Positions 7,894-15,658 of a stretch of 64,000 nt of DNA are shown here, in pieces. Each line of letters opens with the position of its first letter. The first letter of the stretch is position 1. The notes beneath the pieces were generated by a model that saw nothing but the letters and a program-made list of their open reading frames with translations, had not been told where the DNA came from and ran no database searches. A program made the translations under genes and the position numbers. Source of the stretch: a virus; the IMG/VR virus record IMGVR_UViG_3300021962_000072, positions 1 through 64,000 of that record. The stretch is one strand, 5' to 3'.

Positions 7894-8152
7894 GGAAATC
7901 GTTAATTTCGTACAGTGGCAGTGGAACAAGTACGAATTCTGGCAAAAATGTTTTGTTGCCAGTTCTGCCTTTTTCGGTGCTGCTCTTGTTGCGCCTGCAC
8001 CCTACGGACAGTATCTTTCTTTTGTGCCAATGTGCGTAATATTTTCATTTATGACCAAGTGGCTAGTTTGGGACGGAGCCAAGGCTCAGTGGAAGAAATA
8101 CAAAGAAGAGAAAGAAAACCTTTTTACAACTATCAAAGAAAGTGACAAATGA
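7886..8152 (+). CDS. Small membrane protein, GTG start
   Basis: The frame could open at 7862, but AAGGAG at 7873-7878 places the start at the GTG at 7886. This gives 88 residues overlapping the previous gene by 8 bases. Two hydrophobic segments (CFVASSAFFGAALVAP and LSFVPMCVIFSFM) precede a charged tail (KAQWKKYKEEKENL). Function is unknown. Confidence 0.5.
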   Translation: MFKEIVNFVQWQWNKYEFWQKCFVASSAFFGAALVAPAPYGQYLSFVPMCVIFSFMTKWLVWDGAKAQWKKYKEEKENLFTTIKESDK

Positions 8153-8748
8153 TTAGTATCAAACAATGGATGGAAATCTGCAACTATCGCATAACTGAAG
8201 GTAGCGATTATCAGTGGCAGTGCTTTGGATATAATGCATACCGCCTAGACAGCTGGAACGGTGATCAGGAAGGTCACACTATCAGTATCCTCTTTGATAC
8301 TAAGACGCAAGAGGTATATCAGGTAGAAGCATTTGACTATGCTCGCGAACGTGCATATCGTATGACCAACCCCGATTACAAAAAAGAATTTGACAGTGAG
8401 TGTGAAGATCGCGAAATCTTAGATTGTGCCTGGGAACGAGATGATGGTACTCCTGTAAACTATGTCGATCTAGATGTGGATGAAGATTTTATAGAAAAAG
8501 CAACAGCTATTATTAACGATGAAGATTACGATACTCGTGTTAGAGTACCAGTAGACTTCACAGACGACGAACTTTTGACTTACATGAAAATGGCACACGA
8601 CCGTGACATGACATTTAATCAATTTGTAGAAGAAGCGTTAAGAGCTACAATCGAACAGTATCGAGATGAACAAGAGTTAATCAACGAACTCGAGATTGAA
8701 GAGACAGTAGAAAAAAACAAAAAACGTAAAAAAGGAAAAAACAAATGA
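8149..8748 (+). CDS. Acidic hypothetical protein with basic tail (199 aa)
   Basis: The N-terminus (CNYRITEGSDYQWQCFG) is followed by a strongly acidic middle. A region near 140-165 (DDELLTYMKMAHDRDMTFN) resembles the helix pair of ribbon-helix-helix-like small phage proteins. It ends in a run of Lys/Arg (KKRKKGKNK). It could be a DNA-associated or structural protein; I do not recognise it firmly. Confidence 0.55.
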   Translation: MISIKQWMEICNYRITEGSDYQWQCFGYNAYRLDSWNGDQEGHTISILFDTKTQEVYQVEAFDYARERAYRMTNPDYKKEFDSECEDREILDCAWERDDGTPVNYVDLDVDEDFIEKATAIINDEDYDTRVRVPVDFTDDELLTYMKMAHDRDMTFNQFVEEALRATIEQYRDEQELINELEIEETVEKNKKRKKGKNK

Positions 8749-9032
8749 CCACAATGATTTGGAAGATGCCTGTTAGGCAAGAACCCGTAGTTCAAGTACA
8801 CGTACCTAAAGGCGCTGTGTTTATCTCTGCTGATTTCCAGGGAGACGAGATCTATACCTATGCTATCGTAGAGGCAGAATCTCAGGATACTGAAAATCGT
8901 ACTTTTAAAGTCGCTAAAACAAATGAAGCTATCGACCTTAATGGACATTGGTTATTCGTAGCCACTTGCCAAAAAGGTGAAGAAGAATTCCATCTGTTCG
9001 TAGACGACACACGAATGAAAGACCCAGAATAA
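8745..9032 (+). CDS. Small DUF7352-like phage protein
   Basis: A 95-residue beta-rich protein beginning MIWKMPVRQEPVVQVHVPKG. The phrase IWK(F/M)P(V/L)…V.VP.GA is typical of a widespread small phage and bacterial family of unknown function. The C-terminus reads HWLFVATCQKGEEEFHLFV. It is coupled by ATGA. The family name is from memory and tentative. Confidence 0.55.
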   Translation: MTTMIWKMPVRQEPVVQVHVPKGAVFISADFQGDEIYTYAIVEAESQDTENRTFKVAKTNEAIDLNGHWLFVATCQKGEEEFHLFVDDTRMKDPE

Positions 9033-9106
9033 TTAAACTTTGGTTATTGGCGGTAGTGCTAATGTTAACGTAGAAAAATAATAGACTATATTTCAAAGGT
9101 GGATAA
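9033..9106 (+). promoter_or_regulatory. Intergenic spacer with possible promoter
   Basis: TTAACG followed at 16 bases by TATATT at about 9088 forms a weak sigma70-like promoter. AAAGGTGG just before 9107 is a strong ribosome site. No other structure was seen in this 74-base gap. Confidence 0.3.
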
Positions 9107-9232
9107 ATGGTATTCGAAGTAGTGTTGTGGGGATTTTTATCAGCGTTCGGGTGGTGGGGTGCTCAACACTATGTTATTGAACCCTACTTTCCTCCTCCGA
9201 TAGAAAAGAAAACAGATAAGAAGGCAGAATGA
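9107..9232 (+). CDS. Very small membrane protein (41 aa)
   Basis: Begins MVFEVVLWGFLSAFGWWGAQHYVIEP and ends with a Lys-rich tail. One membrane segment is followed by the GWWGAQHYVIEP(Y)FPPP phrase, which I associate with small membrane proteins of marine phages. AAAGGTGG precedes the ATG, and its TGA overlaps the next ATG (ATGA), supporting expression. Confidence 0.6.
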   Translation: MVFEVVLWGFLSAFGWWGAQHYVIEPYFPPPIEKKTDKKAE

Positions 9233-9705
9233 AACTATTTGGACGCACAGGCGGTTACTGGTTGTTCTGGACAGGAGTCATTTACCTTGTATTTGGCTTA
9301 CCTGTTGCCTTATACTTCAAAGACATACCAACACCACTGATACAACTAGTTTGGTTAGTGGCGCTGGCCCTGCCTTTTGCGATTCCACCATTTGGCCGTT
9401 GGCTTAACTTAGATGTAGAATGGGATAGAAAAATGTTAGATTGGCTTAAGAAAAAACCTAGCAATGTAATTCCGTTTCCTGAACAAAAGGAAACCACAGA
9501 GTACGGTGGTGGGAGTTACGTGCCCCCAGAACCAAAGAAACCTCCTGTAACCTACTACACTCTAGGAATGACCAGTGAGAATCGTGTAGAATTCAAAATG
9601 GGTTACAGCGCCATTACAATGAATCATGACGGGCTGGTTAACTTAATGGAACAACTCGAAGTCTTTCGCAAACAACTCGCTGAATATGAGGGTATTGAAG
9701 AATGA
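9229..9705 (+). CDS. Membrane protein with two N-terminal helices (158 aa)
   Basis: Two hydrophobic segments (GYWLFWTGVIYLVFGLPVAL and LIQLVWLVALALPFAI) are followed by a soluble tail. The tail holds a Pro-rich linker (YVPPEPKKPPVTYY) and a helical end (LMEQLEVFRKQLAEYE). It is coupled to both neighbours by ATGA. Function is unknown. Confidence 0.55.
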   Translation: MKLFGRTGGYWLFWTGVIYLVFGLPVALYFKDIPTPLIQLVWLVALALPFAIPPFGRWLNLDVEWDRKMLDWLKKKPSNVIPFPEQKETTEYGGGSYVPPEPKKPPVTYYTLGMTSENRVEFKMGYSAITMNHDGLVNLMEQLEVFRKQLAEYEGIEE

Positions 9706-9884
9706 GCGGACGTGGTGTTATAATGCAAGAGCCAGAACAGTTCTGTGAACTGTGTGGCAAGTTAGATGAATGTCGGCCATATGGTCCTAACGATGAACAA
9801 ATCTGTTTTGATTGTGCCATGAAGGATGACGAATCTAAAGCAATCGCAGAAAAGAAAATGGCAGCATATATTTTTGGAGAATAA
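9702..9884 (+). CDS. Small zinc-ribbon protein
   Basis: A 60-residue protein with CELCGKLDEC and CFDCAMK: two C-x2-C pairs spaced as in zinc ribbons. A second in-frame Met at residue 8 is an alternative start. It is the last gene of the operon. Its TAA (9882-9884) abuts the tRNA at 9885. Confidence 0.6.
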   Translation: MSGRGVIMQEPEQFCELCGKLDECRPYGPNDEQICFDCAMKDDESKAIAEKKMAAYIFGE

Positions 9885-9959
9885 GCGTCTATCGCCAAAT
9901 GGAAAGGCAGGGGCCTCTAAAACCTCTATGCGTGGGTTCGATTCCCACTGGACGCACCA
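9885..9959 (+). tRNA. tRNA with CUA anticodon (candidate amber suppressor)
   Basis: A complete 75-base cloverleaf with encoded CCA. The acceptor is GCGTCTA/TGGACGC, the D arm is GCC-loop-GGC and the T arm is GTGGG/CCCAC with TTCGATT. The anticodon loop is CTCTAAA with anticodon CTA at 9917-9919, which reads the amber codon UAG. The anticodon stem has a G-T pair and a C·A at its top. The charged amino acid cannot be told; the discriminator base is A. It sits 137 bases ahead of a gene whose third codon is TAG. Confidence 0.75.
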
Positions 9960-10095
9960 AATACAGTTATAAATAAAATGCCGGACCTGTAACCATACTC
10001 CGGCTCCGCTGACGCGAAAACAGGATGGGCTGCGCTCACGGGGTTGATAGTTTCCCGACACAACAAAACTATCACATAACTTAAAGGAAAATAAA
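9960..10095 (+). promoter_or_regulatory. Late-promoter-like motif and structured leader ahead of amber-containing gene
   Basis: TATAAATA at 9968-9975 is an exact T4-type late promoter core. The following 110 bases contain an 8-bp hairpin (GATAGTTT pairing with AAACTATC) and repeated CCGG blocks. The leader ends in AAAGGA at 10083-10088, 7 bases before the ATG at 10096. No open reading frame of note lies inside. Confidence 0.5.
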
Positions 10096-10671
10096 ATGAA
10101 ATAGATTGAATATGCATGTAAGGACATAGTGTTCCATTTTAACAAAAAACACTTAGAAGATCAGACCATTCCCATGTGGGTCTTAAAATTCCATGGCGAA
10201 ACTCTTTATGTGAATCACGTCGATTGTTCTGTTCCTTGGAGTACCAAAGAAACACCAGATAACAATCATACTAAAGGTAGCATCAAAGTCAAAGATGTGC
10301 TGTTGCAGATCAGTGATACTAACGAAGCTACAATTTCAAATCTCACTCTAATAGACAAATACAGACTTCGTAATCAAAAGTTGGGTATCACACGAGTGAT
10401 GTTTAGACCGAGTACTAAGTTTCATAAGGCGCTACAGGCGAATGAATTTAAGCACAGTCCTTTTAAAACTATATACGGTCGTTGTAGTAGTCCGTTTATC
10501 ATTTGTGATCTATTAAACAAATCGGAAATTACTTTAGCTGCTCTCAAGTACACCAATGACTTTCGTATAGTACAACCTAACGAAACTTATTTCCAACAGT
10601 ATGATGAGATCAAAGGTGATAATATTCCAGTAGATTATGGACATCCTAGCACACCGTTTGAATATAGTTAA
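10096..10671 (+). CDS. Conserved phage protein with in-frame TAG at codon 3
   Basis: The ATG at 10096 has a strong AAAGGA site at 7 bases and is followed by AAA, TAG (10102-10104), then ATT GAA TAT GCA TGT AAG GAC ATA and the rest of the frame. Full translation would need amber readthrough and give 191 residues. The GTG at 10129, with AAGGA 4 bases upstream, could instead start a 180-residue product. The core (FHFNKKHLEDQTIPMWVLKF, PWSTKETPDNNHTKGSIKVK) matches a conserved phage family of unknown function. The upstream IEYACKDI reads as its natural continuation. The TAG may be a real amber switch or a sequencing or assembly error. Confidence 0.65.
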
Positions 10672-10705
10672 GGATAAAAAATAATCTCCGTCCGATTCTC
10701 TTGTG

Positions 10706-10711
10706 TAAATA
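10706..10711 (+). promoter_or_regulatory. TAAATA late-promoter-like motif
   Basis: TAAATAC in the spacer ahead of the gene at 10738. The same heptamer precedes several other transcription units. An AAAGGA ribosome site follows. Confidence 0.35.
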
Positions 10712-10737
10712 CAATCACTTGAAAAGAAAGGATAATA

Positions 10738-10971
10738 ATGTCAACAGCTAAAGAAATAACTGACCAGTTAATAGACAGAGCAAAAGCAGCTAAAAAATTC
10801 GATCTCAAATTACGAGTACACGAAAATTGGATGCCTTGCGGAGTAGTTCCATTTGATATACACATCAAAGATGGAATAGCCACTGTTTCTGTCATAGCTC
10901 AAAGTTTAGAAGAAGCTCAATTTCAAGTGTCATTATTCATGGAATCGGACGATTGGATCTCTGATAAGTAA
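10738..10971 (+). CDS. Small conserved phage protein (77 aa)
   Basis: Starts MSTAKEITDQLIDRAKAAKK, a helix, then a beta-rich part (WMPCGVVPFDIHIKDGIATV). Similar small proteins occur next to structural genes in large phages. AAAGGA precedes the ATG. Function is unknown. Confidence 0.55.
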   Translation: MSTAKEITDQLIDRAKAAKKFDLKLRVHENWMPCGVVPFDIHIKDGIATVSVIAQSLEEAQFQVSLFMESDDWISDK

Positions 10972-10994
10972 TGTTAGCACATTAAGAGGATCCT

Positions 10995-11555
10995 GTGAAA
11001 AACTTCAATGAATTTAATGCGGGCGATCGCGTTGAGGTTAAACTTCTAGAAAATTCGGTACATTTTCTTGTTGGCGAAATTTCAGAAGATAATATCAGCG
11101 AGTGTATAAAATGGATAGTCTATGAAAATCTAGACACCAGCAAACAAAAGATCCTAACACTGTATATCAACTCAACTGGCGGCAATCTTTACGATGCATT
11201 TGCCCTCATCGATGTGATGAGATCTAGCACACATCAAATCCGAACGATTGGTATAGGAGCAGTAATGAGTGCAGCATTCCTTATATTTGCCGCTGGACAT
11301 CAGGGTGAACGATATGCTGCTCGTAACACCAGCTATATGTGTCATCAATTTACAGAAAGTATGCACGACAAATATCACGACCTCAAGGCCACTATGCGAG
11401 AGAACGATCTCTGCAATCAAAAAATGATCAACATATTACGGGATTCAACAGGCTTGACAGCAAGTAAAATCAAAGTTAAACTACTACCAGCGAGCGATGT
11501 ATACCTTAAGGCAGACGAACTCATCGAGCTAGGCGTAGCGGATCACATCCTGTAA
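10995..11555 (+). CDS. ClpP-like serine protease
   Basis: A 186-residue ClpP/crotonase-fold protease. [18 protein letters not shown] (about 58-75) is the oxyanion-hole region. Ser92 sits in [14 protein letters not shown], His117 in YMCHQF, and Asp168 in [11 protein letters not shown], completing the Ser-His-Asp triad in the usual order and spacing. The start is GTG with AAGAGGA upstream. Phage members of this family act as prohead proteases or as ClpP homologues. With no capsid gene in view, either role is possible. Confidence 0.85.
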   Translation: MKNFNEFNAGDRVEVKLLENSVHFLVGEISEDNISECIKWIVYENLDTSKQKILTLYINSTGGNLYDAFALIDVMRSSTHQIRTIGIGAVMSAAFLIFAAGHQGERYAARNTSYMCHQFTESMHDKYHDLKATMRENDLCNQKMINILRDSTGLTASKIKVKLLPASDVYLKADELIELGVADHIL

Positions 11556-11560
11556 TAAAT

Positions 11561-11776
11561 ATGGCTAAAGAATCAGTTTTAAAAATCTCAGGCACCATCA
11601 CCGAAGTTTTACCTAACACTACATACAGAGTGAAGTTAGAAACTGGAACAGAAATATTCGCTTATACCAGCGGAAAAATGCGCCAACATAATATTAAGAT
11701 TTTGTTAGGCGATCAGGTATCACTGGAGCTCAGCCCTTATGACCTTACTAAAGGAAGAATTGTTTACAGAAAATGA
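11561..11776 (+). CDS. infA: Translation initiation factor IF-1 homologue
   Basis: A 71-residue protein, the same length as bacterial IF-1, and alignable by eye over its whole length. It starts MAKE, has [19 protein letters not shown], then [21 protein letters not shown], and ends [14 protein letters not shown]. This is the S1/OB fold that sits in the ribosomal A site during initiation. A phage copy may favour initiation on phage mRNA or replace degraded host factor. AATAAAT directly precedes the ATG and no Shine-Dalgarno is visible. It overlaps the next gene by 38 bases. Confidence 0.92.
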   Translation: MAKESVLKISGTITEVLPNTTYRVKLETGTEIFAYTSGKMRQHNIKILLGDQVSLELSPYDLTKGRIVYRK

Positions 11777-12407
11777 AATAATTGATCCTAACAAGGTCAT
11801 AGAATTTCTTGACGGACGATTGAAATCTGTTAAGTTTATGAGTTCAGAAGATCTTATACTCATACTAGCAGAAATGCTGCCCACCAAATCTGGAATTAAA
11901 GTTTCGTATAGACGATCAAAAGCATTAGTTGATTGTTTTGGAATCAATGGATATTTTGATTCAGAAGTTAAAAAAGATATCGAAATAGAAGTTTGCTGTT
12001 CTAGTTACAAAAAGAAAATCCCCATTAATGCAAAATTTAAAAAACTACTGATCCACGATGTAGCTGACACTCTCTGTCACGAGAGTATACATAGAAAGCA
12101 ATTTAAACTGCGCGGGAAAGATTCTTCTTATGATGGGTCTGGAGTTCCGGAAAGAGACTACTACCTAGATCCGGACGAAATGTTTGCGTATTCAGTAAAC
12201 ATAGCACATAATTTTTATAGGATGTACGGTAATCGTGCAGTAGATCAGCTGAACGATATAGATTCTGCTGTTAAGAAAGACTGCTATCTAGCTGACTATT
12301 ACTACTGGTTTTACAACGGACAGCCCTTTAGAAAGCTGCTCAAAATGATAACCCAAAACTTAGAAGCGATTTCTGAGGGGAAAGTCTGTCATCGTTCTTT
12401 GCTCTAG
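11739..12407 (+). CDS. Zincin-like protein with HExxH motif
   Basis: A 222-residue protein. HESIH at 114-118 is a zinc-metallopeptidase signature, and [15 protein letters not shown] about 40 residues later could give the third ligand (Glu). The ATG at 11739 lies 38 bases inside infA, with GGAG about 10 bases upstream. No later ATG keeps the conserved N-terminus. It ends in TAG. It might be a structural or maturation protease, or an inactive relative. Confidence 0.6.
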   Translation: MTLLKEELFTENEIIDPNKVIEFLDGRLKSVKFMSSEDLILILAEMLPTKSGIKVSYRRSKALVDCFGINGYFDSEVKKDIEIEVCCSSYKKKIPINAKFKKLLIHDVADTLCHESIHRKQFKLRGKDSSYDGSGVPERDYYLDPDEMFAYSVNIAHNFYRMYGNRAVDQLNDIDSAVKKDCYLADYYYWFYNGQPFRKLLKMITQNLEAISEGKVCHRSLL

Positions 12408-12412
12408 TCCAA

Positions 12413-12429
12413 GATAAATATACTATAAT
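12413..12429 (+). promoter_or_regulatory. Late-promoter-like GATAAATA with TATAAT
   Basis: GATAAATA at 12413-12420 (TAAATA core 12415-12420) is followed immediately by ACTATAATA. It lies in the 39-base spacer ahead of a tail-fibre-like gene. This fits late expression of a structural gene. Confidence 0.45.
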
Positions 12430-12446
12430 ATTTTTGGATTGACAAA

Positions 12447-13346
12447 ATGCCTAACTTTCAAATAGCTCAATCGGGTGTAGAACCCGGAACATACGGTGGA
12501 CTTAACAAAGTACCCTGTATCAAAGTCGATAAAACGGGTAGAATCACCTTTGCTGATAACATCGATATTTCAACTATGTTATCTTCGGTAGAAGGCAGCT
12601 TAAATGTAAACGTAAACGGAAATGTCACAGGCGATGTTGTAGGTAGCGTAACAGGAAATGTTTTCACTAACACTATCAGTTCAAACGGAGATATATCAAT
12701 AACTGTAAATTCGGAACTAAGAGTTGTATCTGATGTTGTAACTGAAGGTAGATTTAGAGGAACAGTTTTAGGAGATGTATACGGTGACGTTACAGGATCA
12801 ACTTATGGACTGCATACTGGAGCATTGACTACTGACCTAGTCCATGTTACTCATCTAAATGATAGATCATTACCTCCGCAGATTAAGATCGAAACTGAAG
12901 AAGACAATCAGCGTTCACACGCTCTTATGATCAAAGGTGCGTTTCCAGGAAGAGATGCACAATCGTTTCTTGTTGGAAGATCTAGAGGCACTCTTGCAGA
13001 TCCTAAGCCACTAGAGAAAGACGACATCATTTATAGTTTTGAATACTTAGGTGCTGATGCAGATAGTAATCTCACAATGTCCGCTGCTCTATTTTTTGAA
13101 GTAGACGACGATGTGAAAAAAGGAGCAGTTCCTAGTAGATTAAGTGTTGTAACTTCTAGCCCAGACGACGGATGGAAATTAGCGTTAGGTCTCGACAAAC
13201 ATCAAGTATTACATTTAGCCAATAATCTAATACCTGCTGAAAGAGTAAATACTGAATCACCCGCATATCTTAAGATCAGTATTTGGACAGATGGAACACA
13301 TCCAGGTACAGAATTTGCTATACCAGTCTTTCCATTAAAATCATAA
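12447..13346 (+). CDS. Tail-fibre-like structural protein with G-V-T-G repeats
   Basis: A 299-residue protein. Residues 45-125 are a run of short beta repeats (GNVTGDVVGSVTGNV, LGDVYGDVTGSTYG) like the beta-helical shafts of phage fibres. The C-terminal 170 residues form a separate domain (KGAFPGRDAQSFLVGRSRG, LKISIWTDGTHPGTEF). It resembles variable virion proteins of marine myoviruses. The partial gene at 63547 has the same GPVTTEGDLTVTGTI style. It is probably a baseplate or fibre component. Confidence 0.6.
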   Translation: MPNFQIAQSGVEPGTYGGLNKVPCIKVDKTGRITFADNIDISTMLSSVEGSLNVNVNGNVTGDVVGSVTGNVFTNTISSNGDISITVNSELRVVSDVVTEGRFRGTVLGDVYGDVTGSTYGLHTGALTTDLVHVTHLNDRSLPPQIKIETEEDNQRSHALMIKGAFPGRDAQSFLVGRSRGTLADPKPLEKDDIIYSFEYLGADADSNLTMSAALFFEVDDDVKKGAVPSRLSVVTSSPDDGWKLALGLDKHQVLHLANNLIPAERVNTESPAYLKISIWTDGTHPGTEFAIPVFPLKS

Positions 13347-14228
13347 GATTTTATCAATAATCGTTTTAAACGATCTAGGTTTGAACTCTGGATAATAGGA
13401 TTTAAGTTTTTCTATATCCGGAGTTCTTCTCGATGTGCTACCAGGAAGGCTGTCTTTAGTAATCCAATTGATATTTTTAATTCCTAATCTTTGTGCGATC
13501 AAGTTTGCAGCATCGACTATTTTTATTTCTTCATCAGACCCGATATTAACAACTTGCCCAGATACATTAGAAATTTTAATCATTGCGTCTACAGCATCTT
13601 CAACATAACAAAAACTTCTTGTTTCAGTTGAACCTATCAACTCGTAATTTTCATTTTTAATTTTTTCAACTATATCTTTGAAAAAATGTCCCTGGCCGCT
13701 GTGTTCGCTGTAGACATTAAAAAATCTAATAATTAAAAAATCAATAGGACTATTGAATAGATAGTTTTCTGCAAGCATCTTGGGCAGCATGTAACTCCAT
13801 CTGGGATTGTGTAGATTGCCTATAGTAATATCAACAATTTCAGGAGTGGGGAAAATATATGAGCCTGATACAACTTCGCTACTACTTGCATAGATTAATT
13901 TACACTTAGGATTAGATTCTGCAAATTTAAAAATAGATAAGTCTAGTGTTACATTGTTACGCAACACATCATTGGGTTGACTATAAAAATATTTGGTACC
14001 ATTAGTTGCTGCTAAATGATATATTATATCAAATGTATTCCTAGTTTGTTCTAAGTATTCCGACAAATTAGATCTGACATAGATACAGTTTTTAGGAGTG
14101 TAATCTCTAAAACGTTGATTGTTATCCACAGCCGTAACATCGTGATGCAAGCTGAGTTGATTGCACAATTCTCGACCAATTAGTCCACACGCACCTGTGA
14201 TTAGGATTTTCTTACGGTTACTGGCCAT
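13341..14228 (-). CDS. NAD-dependent epimerase/dehydratase (extended SDR)
   Basis: A 295-residue extended SDR. The N-terminal TGACGLIGREL is the NAD(P)-binding glycine motif, YHLAATNG follows near residue 70, and Y-x3-K appears as YMLPK. Such enzymes act on nucleotide sugars. It overlaps the next gene by 28 bases and ends convergently with the fibre gene. It opens the large biosynthetic block and probably serves sugar activation or remodelling. Confidence 0.85.
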   Translation of the reverse strand: MASNRKKILITGACGLIGRELCNQLSLHHDVTAVDNNQRFRDYTPKNCIYVRSNLSEYLEQTRNTFDIIYHLAATNGTKYFYSQPNDVLRNNVTLDLSIFKFAESNPKCKLIYASSSEVVSGSYIFPTPEIVDITIGNLHNPRWSYMLPKMLAENYLFNSPIDFLIIRFFNVYSEHSGQGHFFKDIVEKIKNENYELIGSTETRSFCYVEDAVDAMIKISNVSGQVVNIGSDEEIKIVDAANLIAQRLGIKNINWITKDSLPGSTSRRTPDIEKLKSYYPEFKPRSFKTIIDKIL

Positions 14229-14941
14229 AGTTGGTTGTCTTCTTTCATTGCTGTAAAATAAGTCTGCGGAATACCTAGCTGCTTAAAAGTATTGATCAAA
14301 AAATCTAAATCTTTTGGTAAGCACTTGCCTCCGAATGCTCGCATGTTCTCATTTACTTCTAAATAGTTTTGATCGTGATTAACCTGAAGGTATGCATTTA
14401 GTACGTTATCGTAATTTGCACCGGCTGCCTTGCTTAGTTCATACATGTGATTTGCAAATACAACTCTTGCCGCAGCCATGTTGTTGCTCAACATCTTAAT
14501 AACTTCTGCTTCTTCTAATGTACAAAATATACATTCCTCTCCCTGTAACCAAATAGGAACTGCCTGGCTATCGCTACCTACAATTATAGGGCGATCGAAA
14601 CAATCTTCTTCCCACATACGTTCACGCAGGAATTCTGGCATATAGTAAATTTTATCATTGATTATTTTTTCAATAGATTTACACGTACCTACAGGAACAG
14701 TACTTCTAATAATAATAACGCAACTAGGATTAACTGCCTTAAGGCGTTTGATTTCGTCAACTAGTATTTGTATGCTCGCGTCAGTGTCAGTTGGAATACA
14801 AAAGAACACATAGTTACACACATACAAGTCTTCAATAGTTGTGCCTGTTAATAAATCGTGTATTACTACAGGACTATTTTTAAGTAAACCTTTGTGTGTG
14901 GCCTTTCCCACAATGCCGTAACCTGCAATTCCCAATTTCAT
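14201..14941 (-). CDS. UDP-glucose/GDP-mannose dehydrogenase family protein, short
   Basis: A 246-residue protein. It has the NAD motif GIAGYGIVG at the N-terminus, STVPVGT and PEFLRE in the middle, and GGKCLPKD with the catalytic Cys at 207. It stops about 40 residues later, so the C-terminal UDP-sugar-binding domain of the usual 390-430-residue enzymes is missing. Activity is therefore uncertain. The start at 14941 is chosen because it overlaps the upstream TGA (ATGA). It may work with the adjacent epimerase. Confidence 0.8.
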   Translation of the reverse strand: MKLGIAGYGIVGKATHKGLLKNSPVVIHDLLTGTTIEDLYVCNYVFFCIPTDTDASIQILVDEIKRLKAVNPSCVIIIRSTVPVGTCKSIEKIINDKIYYMPEFLRERMWEEDCFDRPIIVGSDSQAVPIWLQGEECIFCTLEEAEVIKMLSNNMAAARVVFANHMYELSKAAGANYDNVLNAYLQVNHDQNYLEVNENMRAFGGKCLPKDLDFLINTFKQLGIPQTYFTAMKEDNQLWPVTVRKS

Positions 14942-15423
14942 TTGAATGAACTCACTTGACAAGAATAAAAAGGAACATTGCTGGCATTAACACCGTAGTG
15001 TGTTTCCTCGCTATCAAAGATCCAAACATCACCGGCTTTCCAATTTGTTATATTAATTTTTTCAAATCCCACATAATGCCCAAATGTCCAATCTTCTAAA
15101 AAGATTAGATATCTAAAACATCTGTCTATGTTTACACTATGTTGTTCTCGTAGGGTATAGAATGTGTCTGAATGCGTAGGCAATATTAAATTTGGAAGTA
15201 TGCAAGTCCAACTAACAGAACCTTCTACAACATCCAACACTTTTTTAAATTCTTCAGCATTGACTAATTCGTCATTGAAGCTCTGCAATAGATAACCAGA
15301 ATTATAAAACTTCCTATCCAAATGATCAAAATTCTTAGCAACAAACGGAACTTGCCTTGCAAACTCGTGGGTTTTTAAATCACCATCCCAAAAGTTTGTT
15401 ATGTTCCTTACATATTCAATCAT
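14938..15423 (-). CDS. 2-oxoglutarate/Fe(II) oxygenase-like protein (AspH type)
   Basis: A 161-residue double-stranded beta-helix protein. LPTHSDTFYTLREQ supplies the H-x-D pair and GDVWIFDSEETHYGVNASN the distal His. This is the aspartyl/asparaginyl-hydroxylase layout. It is one of nine such proteins in the block. The substrate is unknown. It overlaps both neighbours by 4-8 bases. Confidence 0.7.
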   Translation of the reverse strand: MIEYVRNITNFWDGDLKTHEFARQVPFVAKNFDHLDRKFYNSGYLLQSFNDELVNAEEFKKVLDVVEGSVSWTCILPNLILPTHSDTFYTLREQHSVNIDRCFRYLIFLEDWTFGHYVGFEKINITNWKAGDVWIFDSEETHYGVNASNVPFYSCQVSSFK

Positions 15424-15658
15424 TTTTCTTTCTGGCCTTTTCTATTAAATCCTGATATTCTGTATTTGGATGATCTGTTAGATGAGAATGATAAATGTCG
15501 ATCACTGTCCTAGGTGCTGTGCTATTGAACAACGAAGGAAATACTCCGTGGATAATACTAGCTATGCCCGCATAGATTAATCTTATTCCAGAAATAAACG
15601 CCCAGGATAGATGCTCTAGGTATGTAACTTTGCTTTTATTGAGATGTTCATCAAACAT
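15416..15658 (-). CDS. DUF6356-like membrane protein
   Basis: An 80-residue protein with YLEHLSWAFISGIRLIYAGIA and IHGVFPSLFNSTAPRTVIDIY. The Y-x-EH start, a membrane segment and the IH-x-x-FP-x-LF end match the small DUF6356 family. It is coupled on both sides by 8-base overlaps. The role is unknown; it could anchor a pathway enzyme at the membrane. Confidence 0.65.
   Translation of the reverse strand: MFDEHLNKSKVTYLEHLSWAFISGIRLIYAGIASIIHGVFPSLFNSTAPRTVIDIYHSHLTDHPNTEYQDLIEKARKKND

Noticed and set aside
9762-10145. Minus-strand reading frames over the amber tRNA and its downstream leader
   Set aside because: Same antisense-tRNA effect; no codon or start support.
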